NCBI GenBank assembly: GCA_002423365.1
Contig: DIVU01000137.1
Span: 1 to 5,753 of the forward strand
Length of the DNA: 5,753 nt
Source: Desulfuromonadaceae bacterium UBA6124
Lineage (GTDB): Bacteria; Desulfobacterota; Desulfuromonadia; Desulfuromonadales; Trichloromonadaceae
Direction of reading: 5' to 3'
Shown here: one piece after another, positions 5,719-5,753 of the stretch
How the letters are laid out: each line of letters opens with the position of its first letter
How positions within the stretch are numbered: position 1 is the stretch's first letter
Position numbers and translations under genes: made by a program
The notes under the pieces: model-generated
Database searches by the model: none
The model's input: only the letters and a program-made list of their open reading frames with translations
What the model was told of the DNA's origin: nothing

Positions 5719-5753
5719 CTAGCAGCTTGGACCGTGACTGTACACAGCCGGCG
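5719..5753. other. Short flank beyond the IS1380 end, no feature seen
   Basis: About 35 bases lie outside the probable insertion-sequence end. No coding sequence, repeat or RNA is recognisable in so short a stretch. Confidence 0.3.

Noticed and set aside
4538..5722. Long + strand open frame (394 codons) opposite the IS1380 transposase
   Set aside because: It is antisense to a clearly recognisable transposase, begins inside the IS256 gene in another frame, and its translation (Arg/Ala/Gln-rich, no motif) is typical of a GC-rich shadow frame.
1..5753. CRISPR array, tRNA/rRNA, toxin-antitoxin or defence genes
   Set aside because: No regularly spaced direct repeats, no cloverleaf or ribosomal RNA stretch, and no gene with such motifs was seen on either strand.

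Overview
The window looks like GC-rich proteobacterial DNA. The type of organism is inferred from base composition, a tripartite tricarboxylate transporter (TTT) binding protein and the style of the insertion sequences. An alphaproteobacterium is my best guess, but no marker gene fixes the taxon. The left 2.6 kb is a small catabolic gene cluster on the + strand. The right 3.1 kb is a pile of three different insertion sequences, of which only one is whole.

Left part (1-2587). The window opens in the last ~80 codons of a TctC/Bug-like periplasmic solute-binding protein, followed by a plausible intrinsic terminator and a second hairpin. Next come an SDR oxidoreductase (286 codons from the first ATG, with a GTG nine bases downstream as the better-placed start) and, 60 bp later, a 441-residue member of the nickel-pincer LarA (lactate racemase) superfamily. 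The SDR resembles the SDR-type D-mannonate oxidoreductases. The LarA superfamily includes racemases and C2-epimerases of 2-hydroxyacids. Together they suggest uptake of an organic acid, epimerisation at C2 and NAD(P)-dependent oxidation. The substrate cannot be read from the sequence.

Right part (2588-5753). Directly behind the LarA-like gene lies the left part of an IS3-family element. Its orfA carries an in-frame amber codon and its orfB is cut off just after the first catalytic Asp. The break is made by a complete IS256-family element (about 3317-4658) with matching terminal inverted repeats, an intact 406-residue DDE transposase and a perfect 34-bp palindrome across the transposase stop codon. 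On its other side is an IS1380-family element in the opposite orientation, also cut off by the IS256 end and lacking the C-terminal catalytic Glu region. The IS256 element thus joins two unrelated broken elements and has no visible target-site duplication. This points to recombination between two IS256 copies, or to a deletion next to one copy, rather than a simple insertion. The last ~35 bases lie beyond the probable IS1380 end and hold no recognisable gene.

I found no CRISPR array, tRNA, rRNA or defence system. The two items most worth following are the SDR/LarA-like pair as a possible aldonate or hydroxyacid epimerase-dehydrogenase pathway, and the IS256-mediated junction.
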